A DNA stretch of 64,000 nt from Aestuariibaculum sp. M13. Its GTDB lineage: Bacteria > Bacteroidota > Bacteroidia > Flavobacteriales > Flavobacteriaceae. Of this stretch, positions 1 to 7,581 are shown piece by piece (position 1 is the first letter of the stretch; each line of letters opens with the position of its first letter). The stretch covers positions 1-64,000 of the forward strand of contig NZ_JANIAC010000003.1 of assembly GCF_024723255.1 (NCBI RefSeq), read 5' to 3'. The notes beneath the pieces were generated by a model. The model worked only from the letters and a program-made list of their open reading frames with translations. It did no database searches and was not told the DNA's origin. A program made the translations under genes and the position numbers.

Positions 1-16
1 CAACAACCTAAAATTT

Positions 17-122
<106 letters not shown>

Positions 123-128
123 TTTTGG

Positions 129-162
129 AAATCCTCAACATTAATTTGTTGGGGATTTTTTT
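129..162 (+). terminator. Intrinsic terminator of the rRNA operon
   Basis: A 12-bp stem (129-140 with 147-158, one G-U pair) with a six-base loop runs into a T tract. It sits directly after 5S rRNA and marks the end of that transcript. Confidence 0.85.
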
Positions 163-465
163 GTTTTATACTTCTTCACTTTATTTTAGTTCTAATGATT
201 TTGTTGTCTCAAATAAACCTAATTATTAGATTTTGTAGGAATTATTTGTTGGTGTTTCGGTAGGCGTTACACCATCATGATTTTATAATGTTCTAAACTA
301 TTATGCTTCGTAAAGATTATTTTGTGAACGCTGTAATTGTCTTAGCGATTATTTCTTCCAGTTTAAACATGACTTTTAAGTTTAGTTTAATATAAAAGTT
401 AAATAAAATTAGATTCTAAACGCAACCTTTGTAGGAATTTTGTATCTATTAATAAAAAGTAGGTA
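163..465. other. Intergenic region after the rRNA operon
   Basis: No ORF with coding character on either strand. The stretch AACCTTTG near 423-430 resembles the TAnnTTTG -7 box and could be the promoter of the broken lipoprotein gene that follows, but the match is incomplete. Nothing else recognised. Confidence 0.5.
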
Positions 466-773
466 ATGAAAAGGTTTATATTCTGCTTATTATTTCTTTA
501 GTTTTCAACTCATGTAGTTCCGATAGCGAAACGTCGAAAGAGAGGTTCGAGTTTATAGTAGAGTATTCTGCACAAGTAACGGTAGGAGGTGTGATAGGGA
601 TAACAGAACGTACTTTTGCAATCGGCGAAGTTTACACAGGAACAGATAATGGAGATGGTACGGTAACTATACGAATAGCAGAACACTCAAAATTAAATAA
701 TGATTGTCCTAATAGTTGGTGTTATCAAGAGTTGTTAGAAGTTCCAGTAGAGTACTTGAAATTAATTGACTAG
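466..773 (+). pseudogene. Small lipoprotein gene with a one-base frameshift at codon 2-3
   Basis: ATG at 466 opens a frame that stops at 499-501. The frame shifted by one base is open from 456 to the stop at 773 and has no ATG near its beginning; its first candidate start is a GTG at 591. Adding one A to the four-A run at 469-472 joins them into a 102-residue protein that starts MKKVYILLIISLVFNSC, a textbook lipoprotein signal with the lipobox cysteine at residue 17, followed by SSDSE, typical of Bacteroidota surface lipoproteins. The mature part (about 85 residues, containing GTDNGDGTVTIRI and two cysteines) matches no family I recognise. Either the gene is freshly inactivated, expressed by slippage on the A run, or the base was lost in sequencing. 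An annotation of only 591-773 would lose the signal peptide. Confidence 0.7.
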
Positions 774-1125
774 TTATTCAATCATAAGGCTAAATCTCGT
801 ATGTTAAGGTGAAGTTCTAGTTATTGGTAATAGAAATGATTGTGAGAGATTCTAAGGAGAATTTATAGTCATAACTAAGATCGTCTCAGAAGATTAATTT
901 TATGCGTTTTTAAGATATTTAATTCGGTAATTAGTTCAAGGAAGTAATTTTTTAATTAAGGTAAATTCGTCTAACTTAAATTATTTGTCTGAGTTGATCT
1001 TAAGATAATTTGTCCTTGAACCTAGAACACATTGCTGAGCTTCTTTTTGTTAAAAGCGTTTATTTAGATATAACACCTATTCAAATTTAAAACTAATCAT
1101 CCAATGCGGTTTTAAGCATTGTAAT
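774..1125. other. Intergenic region without recognisable genes
   Basis: About 350 AT-rich bases with frequent stops in all frames. I see no ORF, RNA fold or repeat that can be supported. It separates the broken lipoprotein gene from the downstream end of the first tRNA-Phe unit. Confidence 0.6.
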
Positions 1126-1141
1126 TTAACCTATAAAAACA

Positions 1142-1173
1142 AAAAATCCCGAAACATATGTTTCGGGATTTTT
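1142..1173 (-). terminator. Terminator of tRNA-Phe copy 1
   Basis: A perfect 32-bp palindrome (arms 1142-1157 and 1158-1173) lies four bases beyond the tRNA 3' end. Read on the minus strand it is followed by a T-rich run. Confidence 0.85.
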
Positions 1174-1177
1174 GTAG

Positions 1178-1250
1178 TGGTACCTCCAGGAATCGAACCA
1201 GGGACACAAGGATTTTCAGTCCTTTGCTCTACCAACTGAGCTAAGGTACC
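1178..1250 (-). tRNA. tRNA-Phe (anticodon GAA), copy 1
   Basis: On the minus strand the sequence folds as a cloverleaf of 73 bases: acceptor stem GGTACCT with AGGTACC, D arm GCTC/GAGC, anticodon loop with GAA in CTGAAAA, T arm with GGTTCGATTCC. The 3' CCA is not encoded, so it must be added after transcription. Its own promoter and terminator flank it. It is identical to the copy at 1602-1674. Confidence 0.97.
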
Positions 1251-1265
1251 TCTTTTAAGAGGTGG

Positions 1266-1298
1266 CAAATATAGATGGTTTTTAACTTTTCACCAAAA
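1266..1298 (-). promoter_or_regulatory. Bacteroidota-type promoter of tRNA-Phe copy 1
   Basis: On the minus strand TTTTG (1294-1298) is followed after 20 bases by TATATTTG (1266-1273). This is a full match to the -33 TTTG and -7 TAnnTTTG consensus known for the primary sigma factor of the phylum. Transcription would start a few bases before the tRNA 5' end. Confidence 0.8.
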
Positions 1299-1565
1299 GA
1301 AAAGTGAAAAGATATTGTAGTTTTTATTAGTTTAAACTTTACGATTGTCGTTTGTGTTGTAAATCAGGGATGTTGGTGGAAATAAATATAGACCATTATA
1401 AATACTTTTAACTTCTTAGGGCATACTCGTTGTTTGTGTACACTCTTCCCTTTTCATGATAAAAGGACTTCAAGGGGTTAATATATCTTTATTTTTTCTG
1501 ATATCTGAGGAATTCAGAATTTAGACAAATAACCTATCTAGATAAAAAGTTAACCTATAAAAACA

Positions 1566-1597
1566 AAAAATCCCGAAACATATGTTTCAGGATTTTT
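1566..1597 (-). terminator. Terminator of tRNA-Phe copy 2
   Basis: Same palindrome as at 1142-1173 with one mismatch in the stem (CAGG instead of CGGG). On the minus strand it lies directly after the tRNA and precedes a T-rich run. Confidence 0.8.
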
Positions 1598-1601
1598 GTA
1601 G

Positions 1602-1674
1602 TGGTACCTCCAGGAATCGAACCAGGGACACAAGGATTTTCAGTCCTTTGCTCTACCAACTGAGCTAAGGTACC
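1602..1674 (-). tRNA. tRNA-Phe (anticodon GAA), copy 2
   Basis: Identical over all 73 bases to the tRNA at 1178-1250, with the same cloverleaf and anticodon GAA and no encoded CCA. Its flanks have drifted, so identity of the tRNA itself reflects selection or conversion. Confidence 0.97.
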
Positions 1675-1689
1675 TCTGTTAAGCGGTTG

Positions 1690-1720
1690 CAAATTTATAA
1701 TCTTTTTATATGTTCACCAA
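1690..1720 (-). promoter_or_regulatory. Bacteroidota-type promoter of tRNA-Phe copy 2
   Basis: On the minus strand TTG (1718-1720) precedes TAAATTTG (1690-1697) by 20 bases. Both boxes fit the TTTG/TAnnTTTG consensus even though the surrounding sequence differs from copy 1. Confidence 0.75.
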
Positions 1721-1844
1721 GAAAAAACTGAAAAAAAATATGGTTTTTATGTGTTTGTTTGTTATCTGATTTATAATCAGAGGTGTATGAAAAAATAAAT
1801 TTTATTAATTCTTGTTTTGTAAATTTACGGTTTTAATAAAACAG

Positions 1845-2576
1845 ATGAATTTAGTAATAGATGTGGGGAATACGCTGGTTAAACTAGCTGTTTTTAGTGA
1901 AAATAGGTTAATAGAGAAAGAGGTTGTTGATCTATCGATAATTCTAGAAGCTCTAAAAGATTTAAAGCGTACTTATACAAATATACAACGGGCAATAGTG
2001 TCTTCTGTCGGTAAATTAGAAACAGATACAATTGAAGAGATAAAAAGCATGTTTAATCTGTTGGTAATTGACAGTACTACCAATTTACCATTCACAAATC
2101 GGTATCAAACACCTAAGACTTTAGGTGTCGACCGTATCGGGTTGGTGTGTGCTGCAGTAACCGAATTTCCTAATACGAATACGTTAATCATTGACGCAGG
2201 TACTTGCATCACTTACGATTTTATTACATCGGAAAATGAATATTTAGGTGGCGCCATTTCTCCAGGGTTAAGAATGCGATACAAGTCTTTAAATAATTTA
2301 ACGGCTAATTTACCGTTATTAGATACAGAGATGCCTGAAAGTATCATAGGAGATTCAACAATAAATTCAATACATTCCGGAGTTGTTTATGGCGTTTTAA
2401 ATGAAATCGAAGGAATTATTCTTAATTATCAAGAAAAATATTCAGATTTAACAGTTATTTTAACAGGGGGCGATTGTAATTTCTTGTCTAAACAATTAAA
2501 AAGTACCATATTTGTCAACCTGAATTTTCTTTTAGAAGGTTTAAATCAAATATTACAATTTAATTCAAACGAATGA
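1845..2576 (+). CDS. coaX: Type III pantothenate kinase
   Basis: Catalyses ATP-dependent phosphorylation of pantothenate, the first step of coenzyme A synthesis, in the cytoplasm. The 243-residue protein has the ASKHA-fold signature of the CoaX family: DVGNT at residues 6-10 (phosphate binding), GVDR near 96 with the family aspartate, DAGT near 118, GGAISPG near 135, and a C-terminal TGGD. The ATG at 1845 is preferred to an upstream TTG at 1812 because the protein then begins MNLVIDVGNT as in the family. The stop overlaps the start of the next gene as ATGA, so the two are translationally coupled. It opens a run of envelope genes on the same strand. Confidence 0.95.
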   Translation: MNLVIDVGNTLVKLAVFSENRLIEKEVVDLSIILEALKDLKRTYTNIQRAIVSSVGKLETDTIEEIKSMFNLLVIDSTTNLPFTNRYQTPKTLGVDRIGLVCAAVTEFPNTNTLIIDAGTCITYDFITSENEYLGGAISPGLRMRYKSLNNLTANLPLLDTEMPESIIGDSTINSIHSGVVYGVLNEIEGIILNYQEKYSDLTVILTGGDCNFLSKQLKSTIFVNLNFLLEGLNQILQFNSNE

Positions 2577-3874
2577 TTAAAAAACTTGTATTAATTTTTA
2601 TTGCAGTTATTGCAATTAAAAGTTACGGGCAAGAGGGAACAGCCTCGCCATATTCTTTTTACGGTATTGGTAGCTTAAAATTTAAAGGTACTGTAGAAAA
2701 TCGAAGCATGGGAGGCCTTAGTATTTATTCAGATAGTATACATGTTAACTTAAGAAACCCAGCGTCGTATGCCGGAAATAATTTTGAAGGTCTTAACGAT
2801 GGTAGCAGTCTTGTTAAATATACTGTAGGAGGTACTTATTCAAGTATTAACTTAAAAAGTAACTCAGGTAGCGATAAAACATCGTCAACAACATTCGATT
2901 ATTTAGCCATGAATATCCCAATGGGAAAATTTGGTGTAGGTTTTGGTTTGATGCCTTATACATCGGTGGGTTATAAATTAGAATCTTTGAGTGATAAAGG
3001 TGTTTCTCATAGATTTAGAGGCGAAGGTGGTTTAAACAAAGTCTTCATGGGCTTAGGTTATCAAATAAGCAAAGGTTTAAATGTTGGTGTTGATGTTCAG
3101 TATAACTTTGGTAACATTCAAAACAGCACAATAGTTTATAATTATGATGATGATGATATTCCAACGCAATATCAGTCCAGAGAAAATAACAGATCAGATT
3201 TAAGTGGTTTAAATGTAAACCTTGGGGTGAACTATAAAACCATGTTAAATGAAAAGCTGGAATTTGTTTCAGCCTTGACTTATACGCCGCAGAGTGATCT
3301 GGCATCAGAAAACGAACGCTCGTATTCTACCATTACCTTGTCTAGTACAGGACAGGAATATGTTGTAGATACCATAGAAGAAGATTTAGAGGAAGACGGT
3401 TTGAAAAATACAGATTTAACGATGCCTTCAAAATTATCGTTTGGAGCTGGAATTGGTCAGCCTTTAAAATGGTTTGTAGGTATTGAAACCGAATTTTTAA
3501 GTTCTAGTAAATTTTCAAATTCACTATACAGAACAGCAGCTTCAACTTACGAAGATTCTAAAAAGTATACCATTGGAGGATTTTATATTCCACAATATAA
3601 TTCATTCAATCATTACTTTAAACGAGTAACCTATAGAGCCGGAATGCATTTTGAGAATACAGGTTTACAGTTTGAAGATGAGTCTATAAACGAGTTTGGC
3701 ATATCTTTTGGAGTAGGATTACCAGTTGGTACATTTTTCTCTAATGCAAACTTAGGTCTAGAACTGGGTAAAAGAGGAACAACTAACAGCAATTTAATAC
3801 AAGAGAATTTTATTAATTTCCAATTAAGTTTATCTTTGAACGATAGATGGTTTCAGAAAAGGAAATATGACTAA
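2573..3874 (+). CDS. Putative outer-membrane beta-barrel protein
   Basis: 433 residues. A signal peptide (MIKKLVLIFIAVIAIKSYGQ) is followed by EGTASPYSFYGIGSLKF and many alternating polar and aromatic segments rich in Gly, Tyr and Asn, as expected of an outer-membrane barrel. The start resembles proteins annotated as OmpP1/FadL-like in flavobacteria, but no diagnostic motif is visible and the substrate is unknown. It overlaps coaX by four bases and is followed after 24 bases by a TPR protein and then lptC, a context that points to envelope biogenesis. Confidence 0.75.
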   Translation: MIKKLVLIFIAVIAIKSYGQEGTASPYSFYGIGSLKFKGTVENRSMGGLSIYSDSIHVNLRNPASYAGNNFEGLNDGSSLVKYTVGGTYSSINLKSNSGSDKTSSTTFDYLAMNIPMGKFGVGFGLMPYTSVGYKLESLSDKGVSHRFRGEGGLNKVFMGLGYQISKGLNVGVDVQYNFGNIQNSTIVYNYDDDDIPTQYQSRENNRSDLSGLNVNLGVNYKTMLNEKLEFVSALTYTPQSDLASENERSYSTITLSSTGQEYVVDTIEEDLEEDGLKNTDLTMPSKLSFGAGIGQPLKWFVGIETEFLSSSKFSNSLYRTAASTYEDSKKYTIGGFYIPQYNSFNHYFKRVTYRAGMHFENTGLQFEDESINEFGISFGVGLPVGTFFSNANLGLELGKRGTTNSNLIQENFINFQLSLSLNDRWFQKRKYD

Positions 3875-3898
3875 CAGAAAAGAGAAAAATTAAGAAAC

Positions 3899-5278
3899 AT
3901 GAAGACGAAATTTACATTTTTATTTGCGTTATTACTTGTTGGCTTCACTGGGTTTGCACAACAGGATGAGGAATGTATGACTAAGCTTTCTATATTCCAT
4001 GAGTATGTAAAGGCAAAAAATTATGATGCAGCTTACGAGCCTTGGATGGCTGTAAGAAACAAATGCCCGAAGTTTAATAATGCCATTTATATCGATGGTG
4101 AAAAAATCTTGGAAGCTAAAATAGAAAAAGCTCAAGGGGCAGAAAAATCGGCTTTTATTAACGATTTAGTATTGTTATATGAGCAACGCGCAGAAAATTT
4201 TCCAAGCAAAACACCAAAGGGAGAGTATGCAGCAAAAGCGTGTCAGTTACAATATGACAACAGAGAAATTTTAAACAAAACAGATGAGGAATTATACAAC
4301 TGTTTTGATGCTGCTTATAAATTAGACAAAGCAACGTTTACAAACCCTAAAAGTTTATATACTTACTTTTCTTTAATGGTAGATTTATATGATGCTAAAA
4401 AGAAAAGTGCAGGCGAGTTATTTGATAAGTATGATGATATTGTTGAAAAAATTGACAGTGAAGTAGAAAACTACTCAGCGAAGTTAAATCCACTTATCGA
4501 AAAGGAAGAGGCGGGTACTCCTTTGTCAGGAAATGAACCAGCTTATAAAAAGTATTATGAAAGTTATTTGTTGAATTACGATATAATTTCAGCAGGAATG
4601 GATAAAAAATTAGGTGATCGTGCAAACTGCGACAACTTGATTCCTTTATACGAAAAAGACTTTGAAGCTAACAAAACTAATGAAACCTGGGTGCGTAGAG
4701 CCGTAGCTAAAATGTACGAGAAAGACTGTACAGATAGCCCGCTATTTGTTAAGTTGGTAAATGCACAACACGAATTAAATCCTTCAGCGAACTCTGCTTA
4801 TTATTTAGGGGTTCTTAAAGATAAAGAAGGAAAATCAAGTGAGGCCGTTAAGTTTTATCAACAAGCTATTAATTTAGAAACAGATAATTACAAAAAATCT
4901 AAATTATACTATAGAGTAGGTGATAAATTTAAAAAGTCTGGAAGTTTTGGTCAGGCAAGAAACTATTTCCGTGAAGCTCTAAAATTAAACCCATCTAACG
5001 GTCGTCCGTATTTAGCTATCGCCGCTATGTATGCTGCAAGTGCTAATAGTTGTGGAGATACACCATTTAACAAAAGAGCGGTTTACTGGTTAGCAGCTCA
5101 GGAAGCAGCTAAAGCAGGAAATGTAGATGCCACTTTAAAGAAAGCTTCTGCACAGTCTGTAGCAAGTTACAATGCTAAAGCTCCACAGAGATCTGAAATC
5201 TTCAGTTGTGGATGCTCAGGAAAAGTAATTAACATCGGATGTTGGATTAATGGTTCTGTAACTGTTCCAAATATTTAA
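3899..5278 (+). CDS. Exported tetratricopeptide-repeat protein
   Basis: 459 residues with a cleavable signal peptide (MKTKFTFLFALLLVGFTGFAQ) and a mainly helical body. TPR-like units are clearest at about residues 295-375 (SAYYLGVLKDKEGKSSEAVK, then GDKFKKSGSFGQARNYFREA and the LNPSNGRPYLAIA turn). Cysteines cluster near the C-terminus (FSCGCSG...GCW). It probably acts as a periplasmic scaffold; partners are unknown. Its stop codon shares one base with the lptC start, so lptC is probably expressed with it. Confidence 0.8.
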   Translation: MKTKFTFLFALLLVGFTGFAQQDEECMTKLSIFHEYVKAKNYDAAYEPWMAVRNKCPKFNNAIYIDGEKILEAKIEKAQGAEKSAFINDLVLLYEQRAENFPSKTPKGEYAAKACQLQYDNREILNKTDEELYNCFDAAYKLDKATFTNPKSLYTYFSLMVDLYDAKKKSAGELFDKYDDIVEKIDSEVENYSAKLNPLIEKEEAGTPLSGNEPAYKKYYESYLLNYDIISAGMDKKLGDRANCDNLIPLYEKDFEANKTNETWVRRAVAKMYEKDCTDSPLFVKLVNAQHELNPSANSAYYLGVLKDKEGKSSEAVKFYQQAINLETDNYKKSKLYYRVGDKFKKSGSFGQARNYFREALKLNPSNGRPYLAIAAMYAASANSCGDTPFNKRAVYWLAAQEAAKAGNVDATLKKASAQSVASYNAKAPQRSEIFSCGCSGKVINIGCWINGSVTVPNI

Positions 5279-5832
5279 TGAGTACAAAACAATTAAATAA
5301 AATATTCTACATAGTCACCGCATTTACGGTGACTATGTTTTTTTCATGTAACAACAGTTATAATGAAGTGCAGCAAATAGGGATGTCTGAAAACGAACCT
5401 ATGGGTGTTGCGGAACATATTAATTTAAAATATACCGATTCTGGTCGTGTAACAGCCAATTTGTTAAGTGCAAAAATGCTGGATTATAGTAATCGTGATT
5501 TTCCATTTAATGAATTTCAAGATGGTATTACCTTGTATTTGTATGACGAAAACAATAAGAAAAGTACCGTTGTTGCCGATTATGCTATAGTTTACGGTAA
5601 GACCGATTTAATCGATTTACAGGGGAATGTGGTTATCACCACGGTTGATAATCGAGAGTTAAAAACCAATCAGTTGTATTACGATCAAAAGAAAGAATGG
5701 TTGTTTACCAATAAACCTGTAACTTTTGCTTCTGAAGTAGATATTATTAATGGTAATGGTTTCGATTCGAATTCCAAATTCACAAATGCCGAGGTACTTG
5801 AAGTAACAGGTATCATTACTGTAGAAGATTAG
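5278..5832 (+). CDS. lptC: LPS export ABC transporter periplasmic protein LptC
   Basis: 184 residues with a lipoprotein-type signal ending MFFSC (Cys24). The rest is the LptC/OstA-like beta-jellyroll: LKYTDSGRVTANLLSAKM, then DGITLYLYDENN, VVADYAIVYGKTDLIDLQGN and ELKTNQLYYDQKKEWLFTNK, the repeating pattern typical of Bacteroidota LptC. In E. coli LptC relays lipopolysaccharide from LptBFG to LptA; here it would be anchored by a lipid rather than a transmembrane helix. A perfect terminator-like hairpin covers codons 11-21. Confidence 0.88.
   Translation: MSTKQLNKIFYIVTAFTVTMFFSCNNSYNEVQQIGMSENEPMGVAEHINLKYTDSGRVTANLLSAKMLDYSNRDFPFNEFQDGITLYLYDENNKKSTVVADYAIVYGKTDLIDLQGNVVITTVDNRELKTNQLYYDQKKEWLFTNKPVTFASEVDIINGNGFDSNSKFTNAEVLEVTGIITVED
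5309..5344 (+). promoter_or_regulatory. Terminator-like hairpin inside the lptC signal-peptide codons
   Basis: Bases 5309-5320 pair perfectly with 5327-5338 (12 bp, six-base loop) and the stem runs into seven T residues (5338-5344). The structure has every feature of an intrinsic terminator, yet it lies in codons 11-21 of lptC. It may attenuate transcription from the upstream operon into lptC or act on the mRNA. Confidence 0.6.
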
Positions 5833-5959
5833 ATTTTCTTTAATCTCCTGAAATTAAAATTCGGCTTACTTCAAATTTAATTATCTTTACATTATAAAAA
5901 TTAACAAAAACTCCGGTGTGTTTTTACTAAAAGATGCATTGGAGATATAATATAACTTT

Positions 5960-6151
5960 ATGACATTTTCTAAAATTTTTCAATACGCATATCTGGTTTT
6001 CGCTGTGTTATTCCTTTACGATGGTATAACTAAATTAGGAAAAGGTAATGGGGCCTATGTGTCTTTCGCCTTAGCCGGTTTAGCGATTTTTATCTTTTTC
6101 TTCAGAAGAAAGTTTGCAAATAAATACAGTAATAAAAACAACAGAAAATAG
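5960..6151 (+). CDS. Small two-helix membrane protein
   Basis: 63 residues. Two hydrophobic segments (about 8-23 and 35-48) are followed by a lysine/arginine-rich tail, so the C-terminus probably faces the cytoplasm. No family recognised. The stop abuts the ATG of the next gene with no gap, so the two are translated together. A weak -7 candidate, TATCTTTA, lies at 5882-5889. Confidence 0.7.
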   Translation: MTFSKIFQYAYLVFAVLFLYDGITKLGKGNGAYVSFALAGLAIFIFFFRRKFANKYSNKNNRK

Positions 6152-7441
6152 ATGAGCATTTATGTTGTTATCATAATTGTTTCATTATTACTATCGGCTT
6201 TTTTCTCAGGAATGGAGATTGCTTATGTGTCTTCGAATAAAATTCACATTGAAATTGAGAAAAAGCAGGAAGGCTTGCTTTCCAACGTCTTAAAAAAGCT
6301 TACCGCAAAACCATCGAAGTTTATTGCAACCATGCTTATTGGTAACAATATTGCTTTGGTTATTTACGGGTTTTTTATGGGCGATTTATTGGTGGAATGG
6401 TTTCAGTCCTTGCTGCCATCGCCATATAATTTTGTAAATGTCATGTTAGACGATTTTAGTTTGTTAACGCAAACTATAATTTCAACATTGGTTATTTTAA
6501 TTACGGCAGAATTTTTACCGAAAGTATTTTTTCAAATTTACGCCAACACCTTAATTAAAACCTTAGCCATTCCGGCTTATGTGTTTTATATCCTGTTTAG
6601 TTTTATATCCGATTTCGTTATCTGGATTTCCGATTTCGTATTAAAACATGTGTTTAAAACCGAAGGCGACCAGATTCAGCTGGCGTTTACAAAAGTAGAA
6701 CTGGGGAATTATATTAGTGAGCAAATGGAATCGGTTGAAGAGCATGAAGAAGTCGATTCTGAAATTCAGATTTTTCAAAATGCTCTGGAATTTTCCGAAG
6801 TTAAAGCCCGCGAGGTTATGGTGCCTCGTACCGAAATTACGGCTATCGAAATTAACGATTCTCTTAAAAATTTAAGCAGTTTATTTACCGAAACCGGATT
6901 TACTAAAATTTTGGTTTACAAAGAAACTATAGACGACATTGTTGGTTATGTGCATTCGTTCGAATTGTTCAAAAAACCAAAAAATATCAAGGCCATGGTC
7001 TTGCCGGTAGAATTTGTTCCGGAAACAGTACTTATTAAAGATGTACTAAGTGTGCTTATTAAAAAGCGAAAAAGCATAGCCGTAGTACTTGATGAATATG
7101 GGGGAACTTCAGGGATTATGTCGGTTGAAGATATTGTTGAAGAACTGTTTGGAGAAATTGAAGATGAACACGATACGGTAGACTTAATTGAGGAGAAGAT
7201 TGATGATGAAACTTACACGTTTTCAGCACGTTTGGAAGTTGATTATATTAACGAGACTTACAAATTAAATCTTCCCGAAGGTGAGAATTATGAGACTTTA
7301 GGAGGTTTAATTGTTAATCACACCGAGGAAATTCCTGCACAGGACGAAGTGGTGAAAATCGATAAATTTCAGTTTACAATCATCGAAGTTTCCAATACCA
7401 AAATAGACCTTATTCAGCTTAAAATTTTAGATGAGGATTAA
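6152..7441 (+). CDS. CNNM/CorC-family membrane protein with CBS pair (hemolysin-like)
   Basis: 429 residues. Residues 1-190 form the CNNM (DUF21) membrane domain with the opening FFSGMEIAYVSS. A CBS pair follows at about 205-330, beginning AREVMVPRTEI and ending VVLDEYGGTSGIMSVEDIVE, and a CorC/HlyC C-terminal domain at about 345-425. Relatives include GldE of gliding bacteria and Mg/Co-handling CorC proteins. The transported ion is not known here. The position before ppiD rather than with other gld genes argues against calling it gldE. Confidence 0.85.
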   Translation: MSIYVVIIIVSLLLSAFFSGMEIAYVSSNKIHIEIEKKQEGLLSNVLKKLTAKPSKFIATMLIGNNIALVIYGFFMGDLLVEWFQSLLPSPYNFVNVMLDDFSLLTQTIISTLVILITAEFLPKVFFQIYANTLIKTLAIPAYVFYILFSFISDFVIWISDFVLKHVFKTEGDQIQLAFTKVELGNYISEQMESVEEHEEVDSEIQIFQNALEFSEVKAREVMVPRTEITAIEINDSLKNLSSLFTETGFTKILVYKETIDDIVGYVHSFELFKKPKNIKAMVLPVEFVPETVLIKDVLSVLIKKRKSIAVVLDEYGGTSGIMSVEDIVEELFGEIEDEHDTVDLIEEKIDDETYTFSARLEVDYINETYKLNLPEGENYETLGGLIVNHTEEIPAQDEVVKIDKFQFTIIEVSNTKIDLIQLKILDED

Positions 7442-7467
7442 TGTTTAATTAAATCGCATCTAAGGGC

Positions 7468-7498
7468 TTTTATTATTAAATAGAAAATAGTATTTTCG
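7468..7498 (+). promoter_or_regulatory. Possible promoter of ppiD
   Basis: TATTTTCG at 7491-7498 matches TAnnTTTG in seven of eight positions, with TTT 20 bases upstream at 7468-7470. It lies in the 140-base gap before ppiD. Confidence 0.4.
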
Positions 7499-7581
7499 CC
7501 CACGACGTATGTGCGAGAGTCACATATATAGAACTTAACAAGCTAAATCCAACTAGGATTTTTTAAAATTTTTAATTACAG

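Larger units (their letters stand above)
1126..1390 (-). repeat. tRNA-Phe duplication unit, copy 1
   Basis: The block from 1126 matches the block from 1550 at a constant offset of 424 bases. The match is nearly perfect through the terminator and the tRNA (to about 1252) and then weakens, though promoter boxes and some flanking words (GGCAAAT against TGCAAAT, TTCACCAA) can still be aligned to about 1390. The outer limit is approximate. Confidence 0.75.
1550..1803 (-). repeat. tRNA-Phe duplication unit, copy 2
   Basis: Second copy of the block at 1126-1390. The tRNA is unchanged, the terminator palindrome has one substitution, and the upstream flank has diverged by substitutions and small indels while the promoter boxes remain. 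The copy ends just before coaX on the opposite strand. Confidence 0.75.

Noticed and set aside
2573-3874. Assigning the barrel protein to FadL/OmpP1
   Set aside because: The start of the protein is suggestive, but I see no diagnostic motif; left as an unspecified outer-membrane protein.
6152-7441. Calling the CNNM/CBS protein GldE
   Set aside because: Domain order fits GldE too, but no gliding gene is nearby and the lptC-ppiD context belongs to the general hemolysin-like group.
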